Shown: positions 46,901-58,872 of the stretch, piece by piece
Numbering within the stretch: the stretch's first letter is position 1
How the letters are laid out: every line of letters begins with the position of its first letter
DNA from: Knoxdaviesia capensis
Taxonomy: Eukaryota > Ascomycota > Sordariomycetes > Microascales > Gondwanamycetaceae
NCBI GenBank assembly: GCA_001510575.1
Contig: LNGK01000006.1
Coordinates: 248,001-312,000, forward strand
Direction of reading: 5' to 3'
DNA: 64,000 bases
Notes under the pieces: model-generated
The model's database searches: none
The model's input: only the letters and a program-made list of their open reading frames with translations
What the model was told of the DNA's origin: nothing
Position numbers and translations under genes: made by a program

Positions 46901-49900
46901 ACGCTGTCAGTCAAGTTGACAAGTTTGAACCGTCTTACCACCAGAGCGAGGTTTGTTGTTTGTACGTTTACCTGCAAGTCAACATCTCATCTGGTTGCGC
47001 AATACCAACGGCATGGACTGGAAAAGGGGCAATTGTCCATTACGGGGAACCCAATAATGCCACAGTCCGAGAGCACACTACAAGATCACACGCGTGTCCA
47101 TTGTACGACCGTCCAACTGCACCGATATAAGCCTATTCGTTCGTACCGTGTGAGCACATGTTTCATGGCCACTAGATATATGGCCAACAGGTTGCTAACG
47201 GAGATATGCAACGACAGTGGATTGTTGTTTGCATCCGTAGATCATTACGAAATTTCGGCTCCTTCCTAGGCCCATCCCATACAGGTCTATCCGGGCGAAA
47301 TTGCCCCCAGAACACTTGATGGAATGTTCCAGCCCAGGGGATCAAGAAGGAGCAGGAAGGCACGATTTAGTGGCCCGGACAAGCGGGACGGCGGATGACG
47401 ACCAAGAGCTAATATCAGATGAAAGGGGCAAAAACAAGCCAAAATCCCACGTTCTTGGCCGGAGATCACAGGCATCATCCGCCTTGAGTTTTGCGCGTGT
47501 GTAAGTGTGTGTAAGTGTGTCTGTGTGTGTGTCTGTAGTGTACAGTAGTGGCCTTTGATGGGCACGCTAGGTTAGCTGTCGGCGAGTCCTTGCTGGGAGT
47601 TTCCCTTCTTGTTTTGACATCATGGCCCTTTCTAGACCATCAATCAGCGTTTATAAATGCTGTCTGGCCCCTGTGAAGATGGCCTCGAACACGCGTTGAT
47701 GGGAGGGGGGTTCTGTTCTGCCCACGATGGAGATGACCGGAGGGGAAGGCCGGAGAGTGGATGAGTGCGGCTTACCAGGTCAGATTATTACACCTGTCTC
47801 AAAGTCACGATAACGGCGTCTCATTGGCTCTCTGAGCTTTCCAGCCCTGAATAGCGCCGGGGCCTTGCAGATGCTAGAGGGTGTTGAATAGTTTGTTGGT
47901 GGCCTCTTTCCTAAGTTGACTGGCCGTTAAGCCCAAGGAGGGGGAGGGGGGTTCCTACTTGTGGTGTCCTCGCGTCTTCTTTTTTTAAAAAAAAAATAAC
48001 AATAAAATAAAAAAAGGAAATTATTGGAATGAAAATCAACCGACGAAAGTACGAATCTGCACGGCAAGGAACCTCGTCAACTTGGGTGCATTAGTTACAG
48101 CATGCCATCGACAAGTCAGAAGTCTATATTGGGGTTTGCACTCTTAAAGTACGCTGGAAGGCTGGTATCTGGTGGTATAGTAGCATCATGCTAGTTTCAA
48201 GATTGGGTCCTCTCCCACCCTAAGTAATGTCTGAGAGTTATTTATCGGCATTTTCCATGTGGCTGGCCTCCAAAACTGGCCTTCACGCACAGAACCTTAC
48301 GGCTCCCGGTTGCTAAAAGGGCAGGTCCCTGATCAGGACTAGTGTGATGTTTGTGTGTGTGGCCTGGGAGCAATTTTTTCGTTTCCTCTGGACTCCTCTG
48401 TCGTGCATATTATCGAAATGGGCTTGAACCCATGCATTTGTGTCAACATGGCACACTTGTGCTGTGATAGGCTGGAGTGGCAGTCGGGTGGGAGACTGGC
48501 TGATGCCTTTGGCGAGCGGCCTCCGAGAACCGTTGCACCACCACATACTCGCTGAAGGACCGATACAGAAACACACATATGGGGGTTTGCAACCATCAGT
48601 AGGGAGCTTTTTGTGGTGCATATCCGGGTCTTTTTTTTTTTTCTTTTGCGGGTTCGCCCAAATCCCACTAAAGGGCGCTCGGGTTTAACATGCATGCTAT
48701 TTCTGAGCGAGGTCGTTGTGAGCCTAGCCAGCTCTGCAAGGGGAGGAACACAGAACGTTTCTTTGCCCCATTACAGACATATGCATCCCAAGTAATAGTC
48801 TGCTCGACATTAAAACTGTGTGTCTCGCGTGTGTGTGTGTGTAATCCATCCATCCTGGGAGGAACGGCCCTTTCAGGCAGTTGGCCGGTCTAGAACCCTT
48901 GCCGGACTTACAAGTACCACCATGAGTCGGAGGCCGCACAACAAAAACACGGGCCGACCCCCGCAGGCCGAAGAAGGGAGCGTTCCCTTTTCTGGGCCTT
49001 TCAATTTACGCAAGTTCTTGACGAATCTCACCAAGCAACATGGGACGAAATGTGATGAGGTGGTCAAAGAGCCCTCCCGGGAAGTCGTTTTAGGTATCAA
49101 GAATCCGGGTCGTTTCTTCGGCCAATCCAGTGCTCGATGTGCAGGTCGCAAGCTTCACACACCCCCGCCCGGCAGTGGTTTCAAGTGACCGGCCCCATAT
49201 TCGGGTCGGGTTCGGCTTCGGGTAATCAGTGGGGGGAGGGCCACGGTTCTTTTCCCACTTGCTCTGTCGAATTACATTCGAGAGCACCACCGCCGGTTCT
49301 GGGCAATGGCCTGGATCTGGGGTGATGGCAGCTGAAACAGAAATGTGATAGCGACTGTCTGCACACTTGAGCATCTACCGATGGTAGTTGCGACTGGACA
49401 TTGTGGGAGAGATGTCTGAACTAGCCAGCCACACAACTTTTTTGCAGCCACACACATACATACAGGATAACGCACACAACATGCACACACCCAATATTGG
49501 GCTGCCTCAGCGGCTTTCCAGAAGCAAAAGAATCTTGAAACCTGTTTGAGACATAGTTCCCATAGCTTGAGTACCAGTGGGGGAAACATGGAAAGGAGTC
49601 ATACAATGGGCAGATACCTGCATATGCATAGTGTTGTCTTGGGGATGCTTCTGGGGTGTCCTGAAGGGTCTAGAGTTCGTTGGAGTAGGTAGTGAAGGCA
49701 TGTGTGTAAGTCAAATCCACCAAGCCACCCCCATATTCACAGAGTCTTTGATGTTAACATCAACTAACAGCGCTCAAAAGTGGTGGTATGCAAGCAGCCA
49801 AATATAAAGCACATAATCCCGATCGCCCAAAGAGATATTCATGTATCCGGTCGTACCCAATTGAACGGCCCCGGCGATATTACTGTGTCCACACAACCCG

Positions 49901-52761
49901 TAGAAGGAGCGAATCACGGTCTGGCCCGGAGCTCCTGCCGCACATCCCAGACTACTGGGGCAGCTTAGAGCCAGCAAAGTACCCTTTTGGGCAAGAATGT
50001 ATGTGGGCAGTACTTCCTCCCGTCGAAGGTACAAGCCCCACATTTCAGTGTGGCTTTGCAGTCAGCCTCGCCAGAAGCCTGGATCCCCCAGCTGCATATC
50101 TTGTAGCGGATGTATGGTGGTCTCATACATTCGGTACCCGAGTGGTTCTTTCGGTCAGAATCGTGGCGCATGCTTTTTCAATATTTCTGACCGATCGAGA
50201 AACGTCCACGGTTCTTCCCCCAACGTCAACTCAACTCAACTCAACCACCACCACCACCAACAAACAGCCATTTTCCGCCATTGTTTCTCATCCCCCCCAT
50301 TGATCGACGATCATCTCCTCCACTTCAACGGTTGACGTGACTCTGACTCTGGAGCCAGTCGTCTGACTCTACCAGAAGAACTGCAGCGTGTTATGTTCCG
50401 TTGGCTGTGGCATACCTCGTTTCCCCCGATACGCGTCATCGAGTAGTGTTTCTCTTTGGGTTCCCGGCACTAGATCACGAACGTACTCAAGATTCGAGGA
50501 GTGGGAGTGAAGGTTCAAGCCTCGAGAGTTTTAGTTTCTTTTCTTTCCCTCGGGCTAGTGTTGTGTCTTCCTCAACAAAAAAACCCAGATCCAGGCTGTG
50601 AAAGCGTTTGCCCTCCGGCTTCCGGCCGCTTGCTCGCTCCCCTTCGCCGTCCGGTGTCCCACACTAACCCAACTTCAACCGAGCTATACAAATATACCTT
50701 TCTTTTGTTCTCTCGGGTCGATATCACAACCGCCGATTGCATCCCAAAAATAACCCTCCCCCACTCTCCAAGTGGCCCTGGGCCGGTCTCGAACAGTCAA
50801 CCCCCCGGCCCAGAGGAGGCGAAAAGCTACACACCAAGTCTTGATAATGTCTTTGCTTCAGGGCTGGTGGCCAAGTGCCCCATATATACTACTGTCTTGA
50901 TGGTATTTTTGCCACTGGTTTGGGGTCGAGCTATATGCCGTCTATATGATCGACACTTGGTTGTCTTTGACTCTGATTCTTGCTTTTTGCAAGTTGGTCT
51001 CTCTGGTACGTGCACTCTTTCTTTTTTTCGAGATCTCCCTCCCTGCCGGATATGTGTGGCCCCAAAGCGAGCGCTTAAAAATAGAACACGCAAACAGGAA
51101 GCCCCGACCTAGACGCCAGGCAAGTTAGGCCAAGTTCAAGGTCAAGCTTTTTAGAGTCCGAGATTTGTTATTGCCTGTCCTCCCTCCCACACCACCATTC
51201 TCTTTGGGGTTTGACTTCCTCGGCCTGTTGCTATGATTTGGGGCACCTTTCGAGCAGTGCAAGTCTCTTGTATGCACAGCAAACGCCTCACGGCTTGTCC
51301 TTTTCCCCTCCCTTTCCTGTCCTTGTCCGTTGCTTCGTCTCGCCCACTCTCTCACTCTTTGCTTCTTCTTCGTCTTTCTTACCCTCGGTCTTTGCTGGTT
51401 TATCTCTACTCCCTCCTTCGTGTGCCTCATCTATCCAGCCACTTTTTGTTTTACACACAAAAAGTCGGCCGCCCTATGGTCATCCTAAGGGTCCATCCTG
51501 GCTTGCTTACGCCCCCCCATTTCGTTCTTCTTGGACCATTCTGTGTTCTACGTTCCGTCCGTCATAATGGTGCTCCAAATCTCTCCGTGTCTATCTATAT
51601 ATATGCCTTCTTCCCTACCCTGTCCTACCATGTTGCAGTCATGACACGCCCCCTCCACCACGCACACACACACACAAAGTCTATATCCAGATCCCCCAAG
51701 TTGTGTCTCTCCCTATGATCCTACCACTCTTTGCATGTCTACGGTTGGAGCATTCCAAGCCTCCGAACATGTCCAGCATACCAACCAAGACACCTCGGCC
51801 AGGCCGATCCCAGGGATCCGGCAGAGGATGTGATCGTTCGGTTGCTGTTCCATTCTGCTCATGATGACAATGTGGAGGCTCTGACGATCCTTCCCGGCTT
51901 ATTCCTTCTTTTTCTTTTTTCTCGAAGAACTTATTTCCGGAGTTTGGCCCTTTGAGTCGCATTTTTTCTCTCTCACATGCTTCGGGAATCCAACCTTGGT
52001 ACGTTCACTCAACTACTATGTACATCTCACTACCAGAATGCTATATATGGCCTGCTGGTGTCTTCTCCGGCACACTCTCGCCCACATTTCTACACCCGTG
52101 CCGCAGCACCTGCTTTTTTCTTTGGAACCAGATAATCCCAAATTTCAACAGTCACACGTAACACCCCACACCTCCTCGAAACTCGGCAATGTCCTCCAGA
52201 TGCTGCCTGGTGTGGCCCTATGCACGCACACACACCATTACCCAAAAATGTGCCAATCTCTCTGCCCTATGCACTCCCACCCCCTTCTTTCCCTTTCCTT
52301 TTTGTCATTTCCTGGCCTTTTCCTCATTCTATTTCTATCTCATCTGCAAGACATCGGTTGCGCTCATGTCCGGGAACGCCCCGATTTGTGTGCCCTCAAA
52401 TACCAGCTGCTTCGATAGGCTGCTGTTATGCCCCGGGCACCGCAGTTCTGCAGAAGGACAGAACAAGAGATGGACTGAACGCCCAGAAAGTAAATTGTAA
52501 TTGTCTGTAGGCAGCAGCATCGGGACACGCGCGTTCGCCGAGAGAACCCAATGGCAACCAGGAAGGACAGATTGCGGCGATGACATACACCCCCCCTTTC
52601 ACAAGAATTGAGGTGATAGGGCCCGGTTGCGTCAAAGATTTCCCGGCATCGCGTAATTAAATCGTCTGGCGGCCGCTGCCACATTTAGTTTTCCCAGCTG
52701 GCTGGGTCGGCCAATCCCTAGATCAAAAGGGGCGAAAACCAGGGGCGAGGCCCCCCCATTT
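38696..52761. other. 14 kb gene-free region upstream of the Zn2Cys6 gene
   Basis: No supportable gene, tRNA or transposon in 14 kb. From 38700 to about 42300 the plus strand is persistently purine-rich (CT-rich on the regulator's strand). Simple repeats: (GTGT/GTGC)n at about 39907-39950, (TA)n at about 40946-40970, (GA)n at about 41053-41068 and 42241-42260, (GGCGGA)n at about 42977-43003, (GT)n at about 47489-47532 and (CA)n at about 51660-51676. From about 50550 to 52400 the plus strand is pyrimidine-rich instead. A palindromic GTACTGTACAGTAC lies at 41690-41703. Base composition is not AT-skewed as in RIP-mutated repeats. Confidence 0.55.
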
Positions 52762-55700
52762 CTAGATGTACTTGTAGGGGTTCATGATGCCGTTCTATAG
52801 AGAAAATCGCAATGTTAGCCCAGCCCGGGAAGACACGAGACAACTAAGTCAAGGTTGAAAAGGAGCGAGAAGAAGGGAGAAAAACAAAAAGAAGAAGAAA
52901 AAAAAGAGAGAGAGAGAGACGGTGCCCGCATGAAACGGCAGACACCAACACAGAGTCTTTTTTAGCTCTGCAGGAAGAGACGAGAAGTGCATGAAGCCAC
53001 GCCCAAAACAGGAACATGAAGCAGCGTGTTTTCCGTTATTTCAAGTAGGGCTTGGTGGCGCATGGAGAGCAGCAGATGCATAACCCAAGGAAAGTCCAGT
53101 GCTATCATGCACGCCACGGCGTGATTCATATGGTGTGTCTCCCCAACTCTCACATGGAAAGGATATAAAAAAAAGAAAAAGACATGGACGAACCCAGCTG
53201 AACGGTCAGGCACAGAAAACTACCTTGCCGCAGCCGTCCGCCATCCGGGCACACCAAAAAAGAACAAAAGGAAAAAAAGAACGATCGAGCAGTACAGGTT
53301 GGGGTGAGACTAGAACGTCTTTGTTTCCCGCCGGATATCTGTATCACCAGATCGAGATAGCCCAACTAGGCTGGAATATTCGAGAGCGGTGGTAGGGTTT
53401 GTGCTCCGTTCCGGAACTTTCGAATACGGGGCGTGAGACAAAGAGGGAGAAGGGGGGAAGGAGGACCAGGTCGGATGGAATGTTCTTCACTTGTCCATTG
53501 GAGACGGTGAGTCGGGAGGATTAACACCTGTCAGGGCGAAAAGGTGCGGTGAGAGGGTGTGGACGGTCGACGCGTACAACTGACGAATGCAGCACGGCAC
53601 GAGATGTACCTAGGTACACGGAGTTCCACAGGAGGCATCGGCCAGGCACAGAAAGGGTCGCGGCCCTACAAGCAAAACACACACCACTAGGAAGTGAAAA
53701 CCAGGAGGCCGGACAGGCATTGGCCATACCACACACGCACACATAGGCCACTCTCTTTCGACCTCGGATGTTGACCCTGCGGAACTGGTGTGGCATGCAG
53801 TGCCGCAACGAGTGCTCCTCGGCCCCTTCACTGCGAGTGGTGGTAAAACTCACAACCAATGTCTCCATGGTCGTGTCTGCCTTGTTGCAGGAGCCCAGAT
53901 GAAGAGCCCTTCTCCAGCTTCGCAACCTCAACTCGACAAATAGTGTGTGGGTTACAGCCACATGCGCTTGGGAGCGGTTGGCATCCATCAATTCAGCGAG
54001 CGAGTTGCGGTTCAGGGTGGGAAAAGGGGTATGCTCCAAGCCCTGCTAAAGAAAGGAGACGGGGTACCCGGAAGGGTGTGGAAGTGGAGGCAGAAGCAGA
54101 TGGGGGGGACAGAAGATACAGAAAGAAACTGAGAAAGAAAAGGGGGGGGAGAGAGGCAAACACCTACCGGGTCGTACAGGTTCTTGATCTGCTTCATCAA
54201 GCCCACCATGGTTGCGTTGCGGCTGTATCCAATGAACTTCTTCTTCGCAACACCCAGGCCGTGCTCGGCACTAATGCTACCGCTGCGCTTTGCGATCCAC
54301 TCGTACACAAACGGTTCCAGCACCTCCTCGATGGTCTTGTCGTAGCGGTGGGCCGCCACATTCAGGTGCAGGTTCGAGTCGCCCATATGGCCGTATCCGA
54401 CCACGCCAACCACCGGCGGGGTGGCATCGGTGGCCTCGCCCGGCTTGACAACCTCGCCGGCACCGCCGGCATACAGCCCAGCCTCGGCCATGCGCACACG
54501 CATGTCCTCAACCAGCGCGTACATCTCCGGCAGCGGGATCGACACGTCGTACTTGTACACGGCGCGCCAGTGGCCCAGCGCCTCGGCGATGCCCTCGCGC
54601 CACGCCCACAGGTCCCGGATCTGCCGCTCGTCCTGCGCAACCACGCCGTCAACCACAATCTCGCGCGCCATCACGTCCTCCAGGAACCGCTCCAGCTTGT
54701 CCTGGTCGTGCTCGCCGTTGGACCCGCTGGTCTCGATCAGACAGTAGAACGGCTGCTCGCCGTCCAGCGGCCGCGTGAACCCCTTTGCCGCCGCCACCAG
54801 CCGCTGGCTCTCCTCGTCCATCAGCTCGAACGCCGACAGGATCTCCGAGAGCTGCGCCTTGGCCTCGCGGAACGCCGCCTGCACCTGCTCGAACGAGCTC
54901 AGTGCCAGGAACGCCACGTTGACTGCCCGGGGACGCTGCGGGCACTGGATGGCGATCTTGGTGATGATGCCCAGCGTGCCCTCGGCGCCGATGAACAGCT
55001 GTTTCAGGTCGTAGCCGGTGTTGTTCTTGCGCAGCGTGCACAGCTCGTCAACCACCGTGCCGTCGGGGAGCACGGCCTCCAGGCCAAGCACGGTGCCGTG
55101 CAGACTGCCGTAGCGGAGCAGGCGGAGGCCGCCGGCATTAGTCGACACGTTGCCTCCGACATGGCAGGAGCCCTTGGCGCCGAGGTCGAGGGGGAAGGTA
55201 TAGCCACGCTCAGCAAGGTACGTGTCGGCAGCTTCGAGGATAACGCCGGCATCGACAACCAGCACGCCGCTGATCTCGTCAAACGACTGCACGGTGTTCA
55301 TGCGGGCCATGCTGATGACAATCTCGTCGAACACCGGCACCGAGCCACCGACAAGGCCGGTGTTACCGCCCTGCGGCACAACGGCCAGACGCTGGTCGTT
55401 GCAGTAGGAGAGAATCTTGCTGACCTCCTCGGTCGACCCGGGCCGGAGCACGAGCCGGCACTGGCCGCGGTACTTGCGCATCCAGTCCTCATTGTACTGC
55501 TGGATATCGGCCGTGGCGGTCTCCAGCGCAGCCGCGTCGGTCGGAGTAACGCCGTCAATCACCGCCGACTCACTCCCGACAATCGCCCGGAAGTGCTCCA
55601 CATGCTCGGGGGTGATCTGCGCAAACGCCGGGTTCCGCTGGATATCGGGGTAGGTCTCGGCGGTGAGCTTGACGGCCGAGGCAGCCCCGCAGGCCCGCCG

Positions 55701-55877
55701 CGTCGACGAAAGCCACCGCCGCGCGTTCACCGGGTTGTGAAGACCGGCCACGGCGCTTTGGGCCGGGCCTCCGATACCGGCCGCCCCGATCCTCGGCGTC
55801 GGGAGGACTGTGGGGCGCGCAGCCTGGTGGCAGGCGCCGGACACTGTCCGGAGCAGCTGTCTCGAGCGGGGATTCAT
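52762..55877 (-). CDS. dld2: Mitochondrial D-2-hydroxyglutarate / D-lactate dehydrogenase (Dld2-like)
   Basis: FAD-linked 2-hydroxy-acid dehydrogenase that oxidises D-2-hydroxyglutarate and/or D-lactate in mitochondria. Two exons: 55877-54168 (570 codons) and 52794-52762 (10 codons plus stop), giving 580 aa. The Arg/Ser-rich N-terminus (MNPRSRQLLRTVSG) is a presequence. The VAO-type FAD domain shows VVPQGGNTGLVGGSVP, GAKGSCHVGGNVSTNAGG and FIGAEGTLGIIT. The C-terminal domain has YGHMGDSNLHLN and SISAEHGLGVAKK. Exon 1 stops at NLYDP, and the invariant tail NGIMNPYKYI is found only 1373 nt away, after GGGCTAAC and a CTATAG acceptor. Retention of the intron would instead add an unrelated tail ending at 54012. 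Confidence 0.9.
52795..54167 (-). other. 1373-nt intron of the D-2HG dehydrogenase gene
   Basis: Donor GTAGGT directly after NLYDP, branch-like CTAAC at about 30 nt before the CTATAG acceptor, phase 0 on both sides. It is roughly tenfold larger than most introns in the window. The interior shows purine-rich DNA near 52870-52920 and no recognisable nested gene. Confidence 0.75.
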
Positions 55878-56118
55878 AGTGTGAGAAAAAAAGATGGCTG
55901 AGACGTGGAAGATTGTGTGGCTGAAGCTGAGGAAGCCGTAAGCAAAAGAAGCAAAAGGAAAGAAAAGAGACAGTTCCCGATCAGGCCCAGGAATGAAGAA
56001 GAAGTAAAAGGAAGAGTGAAAAAAATGAACAGGCCATCCCCCCGTCCTCGGCTTTCTTTTTGGTAAGGCGTCAAAATTGCGGAAAATTGTTGCGGTTCAC
56101 TAATGAACTACCCATTGG

Positions 56119-56144
56119 CAGCTGGTGCCACCTGGTGCCAGCTG
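56119..56144. promoter_or_regulatory. Palindromic CAGCTG/GGTGCCA element upstream of D-2HG dehydrogenase
   Basis: CAGCTGGTGCCA, then CCTGGTGCCAGCTG: two GGTGCCA units in direct repeat inside flanking CAGCTG palindromes, about 240-265 nt upstream of the dehydrogenase start. It resembles the element at 22233-22253 in the bL19m promoter. A common regulator of mitochondrial genes is inference. Confidence 0.45.
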
Positions 56145-56515
56145 CAAGCATCTCCCGAACGACGCCGACATTCCACGTTGTCCAGATTATGGAAATAGAC
56201 GGTGATATCGGGTTTCACTGACTTGGCGATGTGTGTGAATGGTTTGGGAGGTAACCGTAAGGCTATCTCTGCAGTGATGCATCAGGTTCTTCACGTTCAT
56301 ATCAACGTCTTCTATTCGTTCATTGTCATATCTCAATCTGACATGAGCACATGTCTCAGTGCAATTCCCCCTTGACGCACGATATTGCCTGTAGAGATTG
56401 CAATGGAACCTGAGTGTATGTATATTATGTGACATTAGAGTTGCCGGTACGTGAAGCGTTCAAGGCTCATCACCATTGAGCAGCCGTCTTGGCATGTCTG
56501 AATCCAACCGTACGC

Positions 56516-56529
56516 AACCCTAACCCTAA
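56516..56529 (-). repeat. Interstitial telomere-like repeat
   Basis: AACCCTAACCCTAA on the plus strand, two exact telomere units, about 640 nt upstream of the D-2HG dehydrogenase start. Confidence 0.6.
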
Positions 56530-57266
56530 TTCGTGTAAGCGCCATGAGCCATCACATGCATATGAACGAGCAGTCACCTTTCGATTGATCATCTTGACAA
56601 TAATGAGTATCCGTCAGTGGTAAGAGTTTACCCTCTTCTTGAATGTGAACCACTTTCTAGTCATCTATCAGACCATGAAATATGCATAAGTGCGAGCTAC
56701 CAAGATTGTGCTGCCCACTTCATGCCCCAGGCGAAACATCTCATGTTCAGCATTTAGTGGTTTGAGGCTCATATCAGAATGACAAGACCTATAACACAGT
56801 GGAAGGAAGAAGAGACAGAATCAAACATTGCGTGTTCCGTTTATATCTGTTTCGTGCCAGTGGGATATCTCAATGAGTGGCCCTTAGCTTCCCATGCTCT
56901 GACCCCCTCTCCCACGTCGATCTCTAATGTCAGAGAGTGTTTCTCATTTTTCTTGTTGGTTCGGGAGGCGATCGGATTGCGGCATCTGGCTAGGCACGAA
57001 CGATTCCATAAGGTGGTGCATGACTTGGATCAGTCGTTATGTGAAGTTAGAATTCAGCCGGTTGTGGTGCTGAAGCACGGGTTGTTCAGAAAGCGAGGGT
57101 GAATGTCCTGTCCACGTATTCTTGCCGTCACAGAGCGGCTCATGGCTGTTCCAAAACAAACCCCGGTAGGCCGGAGTCCCTCTGGTTATGACAGAAGGAT
57201 AGACAAAGGGAGGAAGAGTCGGAGTAGAACTGCGAGAACTACAAGCGACTGGACCCCATCTTGTTC

Positions 57267-57959
57267 TTAGACGAGATGGCACAGGTTTGAAATCTCCTTG
57301 AGACCCATGCCCTCGGAGATCCCTACAAGAGGGAGAAGAAGCATGAATCTCCAGATAGCTCTGCCCTCCATCTCATCTTCGTGATAGACCCCATTGGCGC
57401 CTAAAAAGGGTGGCCATACTTCCAGTAACAGGGTAAGATAGACGATATCACGCCCCAGTCACTTTCGGCGTATCAAGAGTCGAGGAGGCGCAATGGTGAG
57501 ATACCAGAGACCCCAGAATTAAGCAGAGGGCTTGGCCAATGCATATAATCACCAAGAAGCAGTGGCTTCATCCCATTTATCCTCACCACTTTGTATCCCT
57601 GAAGGAGTTAAGATCGAATGTGCTGTGATAAGAACGGCCGTCGAGGGATGGTGATGTACTCGCCGTAGTGTTAGTGCGCATAATGCTACATGGAGAGGCC
57701 ACTCACGATCTCACTAGCGATGAACAAAAGTGAGAAAAAAGCCCATCACAGCTAGGTATTCCCGGTCATTTCTTGCATTGACAGAAGACTCGAGTTCAGC
57801 GCTATGAATGGTCGACATCGGGAGCTGTGGTGTTTCAGAATGTCGCTCCAGGGGTCTTTTCATGGTGGGGAGTGTAAGAGGATGGTGGAAGATTTGGGGT
57901 TTAGCATAATCATCCAGCGAGGCAAAAGTCGATGGCGAGCAGGAGAGAGTGATCGCCAT
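57267..57959 (-). pseudogene. Possible orphan or decayed coding sequence
   Basis: Weakly supported. An 81-codon frame from ATG at 57959 (MAITLSCSPSTFASLDDYAK) ends at 57714. Further downstream, an open frame of about 65 codons without its own early ATG runs to a TAA at 57267 and reads WPPFLGANGVYHEDEMEG, then RAIWRFMLLLPLVGISEGMG. A neighbouring frame reads CYWKYGHPF just before it, as if shifted. A TATATATA sequence lies near 58106. No family is recognised, and this could be chance. Confidence 0.18.
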
Positions 57960-58872
57960 AAACTGGAGCCTGTCAAGATCTTTTGACCGCCACACGAGGA
58001 AGAAGAGATGTGAGGCAGCGGAAGAGCGGGAGAGATGGGGGACGAGGAGGGGAGGAGGAGAGTGAAAGGTGGCACATATGTAGTGTGAGTGAGAGAGCTG
58101 GGACATATATATATCGAGGATGAGACGCTGCTTTTTCCCTGGGGGGTTTTTGCTTAATAGCTTCACGATGTTCGATGATCTGTTCCTCTCTGTTTTTATT
58201 CTTGCCCATTTTTCGTGAGAACATCTTCTGATCTTCTTCTCGTTCTCATTTCCACATCATCGTGTGGTGAGTGTGGCCTGCATCGTGATGGTGATATCCT
58301 GACGCCGTGTCTCCCATTTCGGTCTATAAACAGCCATTTTCAACCTCGATAATCTCCTCCATCCAGACTCTGGCTGTCCGGAACTGCGCCGACTCAATCT
58401 CCCCTCTCGTCCGCTGGTCGCTCGCCGTAACACACATCGAGAGTCGTCTCTGATCCTCTTTCTCAGCCTGGATCTCACTCCGATTCGAGGCCTCGACCGA
58501 CCGAAAATCCCAGAATAAACAAAAATCTCGATCCACGAACTAAAGCCGGAGGTTTTCTTCTTTGACACTTCCCAACACAATCGAGACTCTTGCCAGGGTT
58601 TTAATTGCGTGCGGAAATTTCCTCCCTTCTTCCCTTGATTCCAGGGCCCCCCAAAGCCGCTCCATTTTCAGCGCCTAAGAATCCACTGCCGACACAGCCG
58701 AGCAGTGCTCGCTTATCGCTAAAACTTCAACGACTGACGCAGCAGACACGGAAGGAAGTTCGCTAAAAGGCCCCTATACGCTCCTCCCTGAAGACCAAAA
58801 CCTGCGTTTAGGCAGGAACGAACCACCCAGGCGGACAGCACCAAAAAAAAAACGGCCCCAAAAAAAGACACC

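Larger units (their letters stand above)
55878..58872. other. Intergenic region between dehydrogenase and alpha-actinin genes
   Basis: Divergent upstream region of about 3 kb. It holds the GGTGCCA double element at 56119-56144, telomere-like AACCCTAACCCTAA at 56516-56529, a TATATATAT sequence near 58106, and a possible decayed gene at 57267-57959 (-). The last 500 nt are CT-rich, suiting an alpha-actinin leader. No firm gene. Confidence 0.5.

Noticed and set aside
38696..52761. Transposon or RIP-mutated repeat as the cause of the gene desert
   Set aside because: No reverse transcriptase, integrase or transposase-like frame, no long terminal or inverted repeats noticed, and base composition is not AT-skewed.
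53859..55901. 680-codon plus-strand open frame
   Set aside because: Exact antisense of the D-2HG dehydrogenase exon. The minus strand carries the conserved FAD motifs and mitochondrial presequence; the plus frame is an artefact of GC-rich codons.
57681..57714. 29-nt intron joining the orphan frame at 57714 to downstream sequence
   Set aside because: Too short for fungal splicing and without a branch site.
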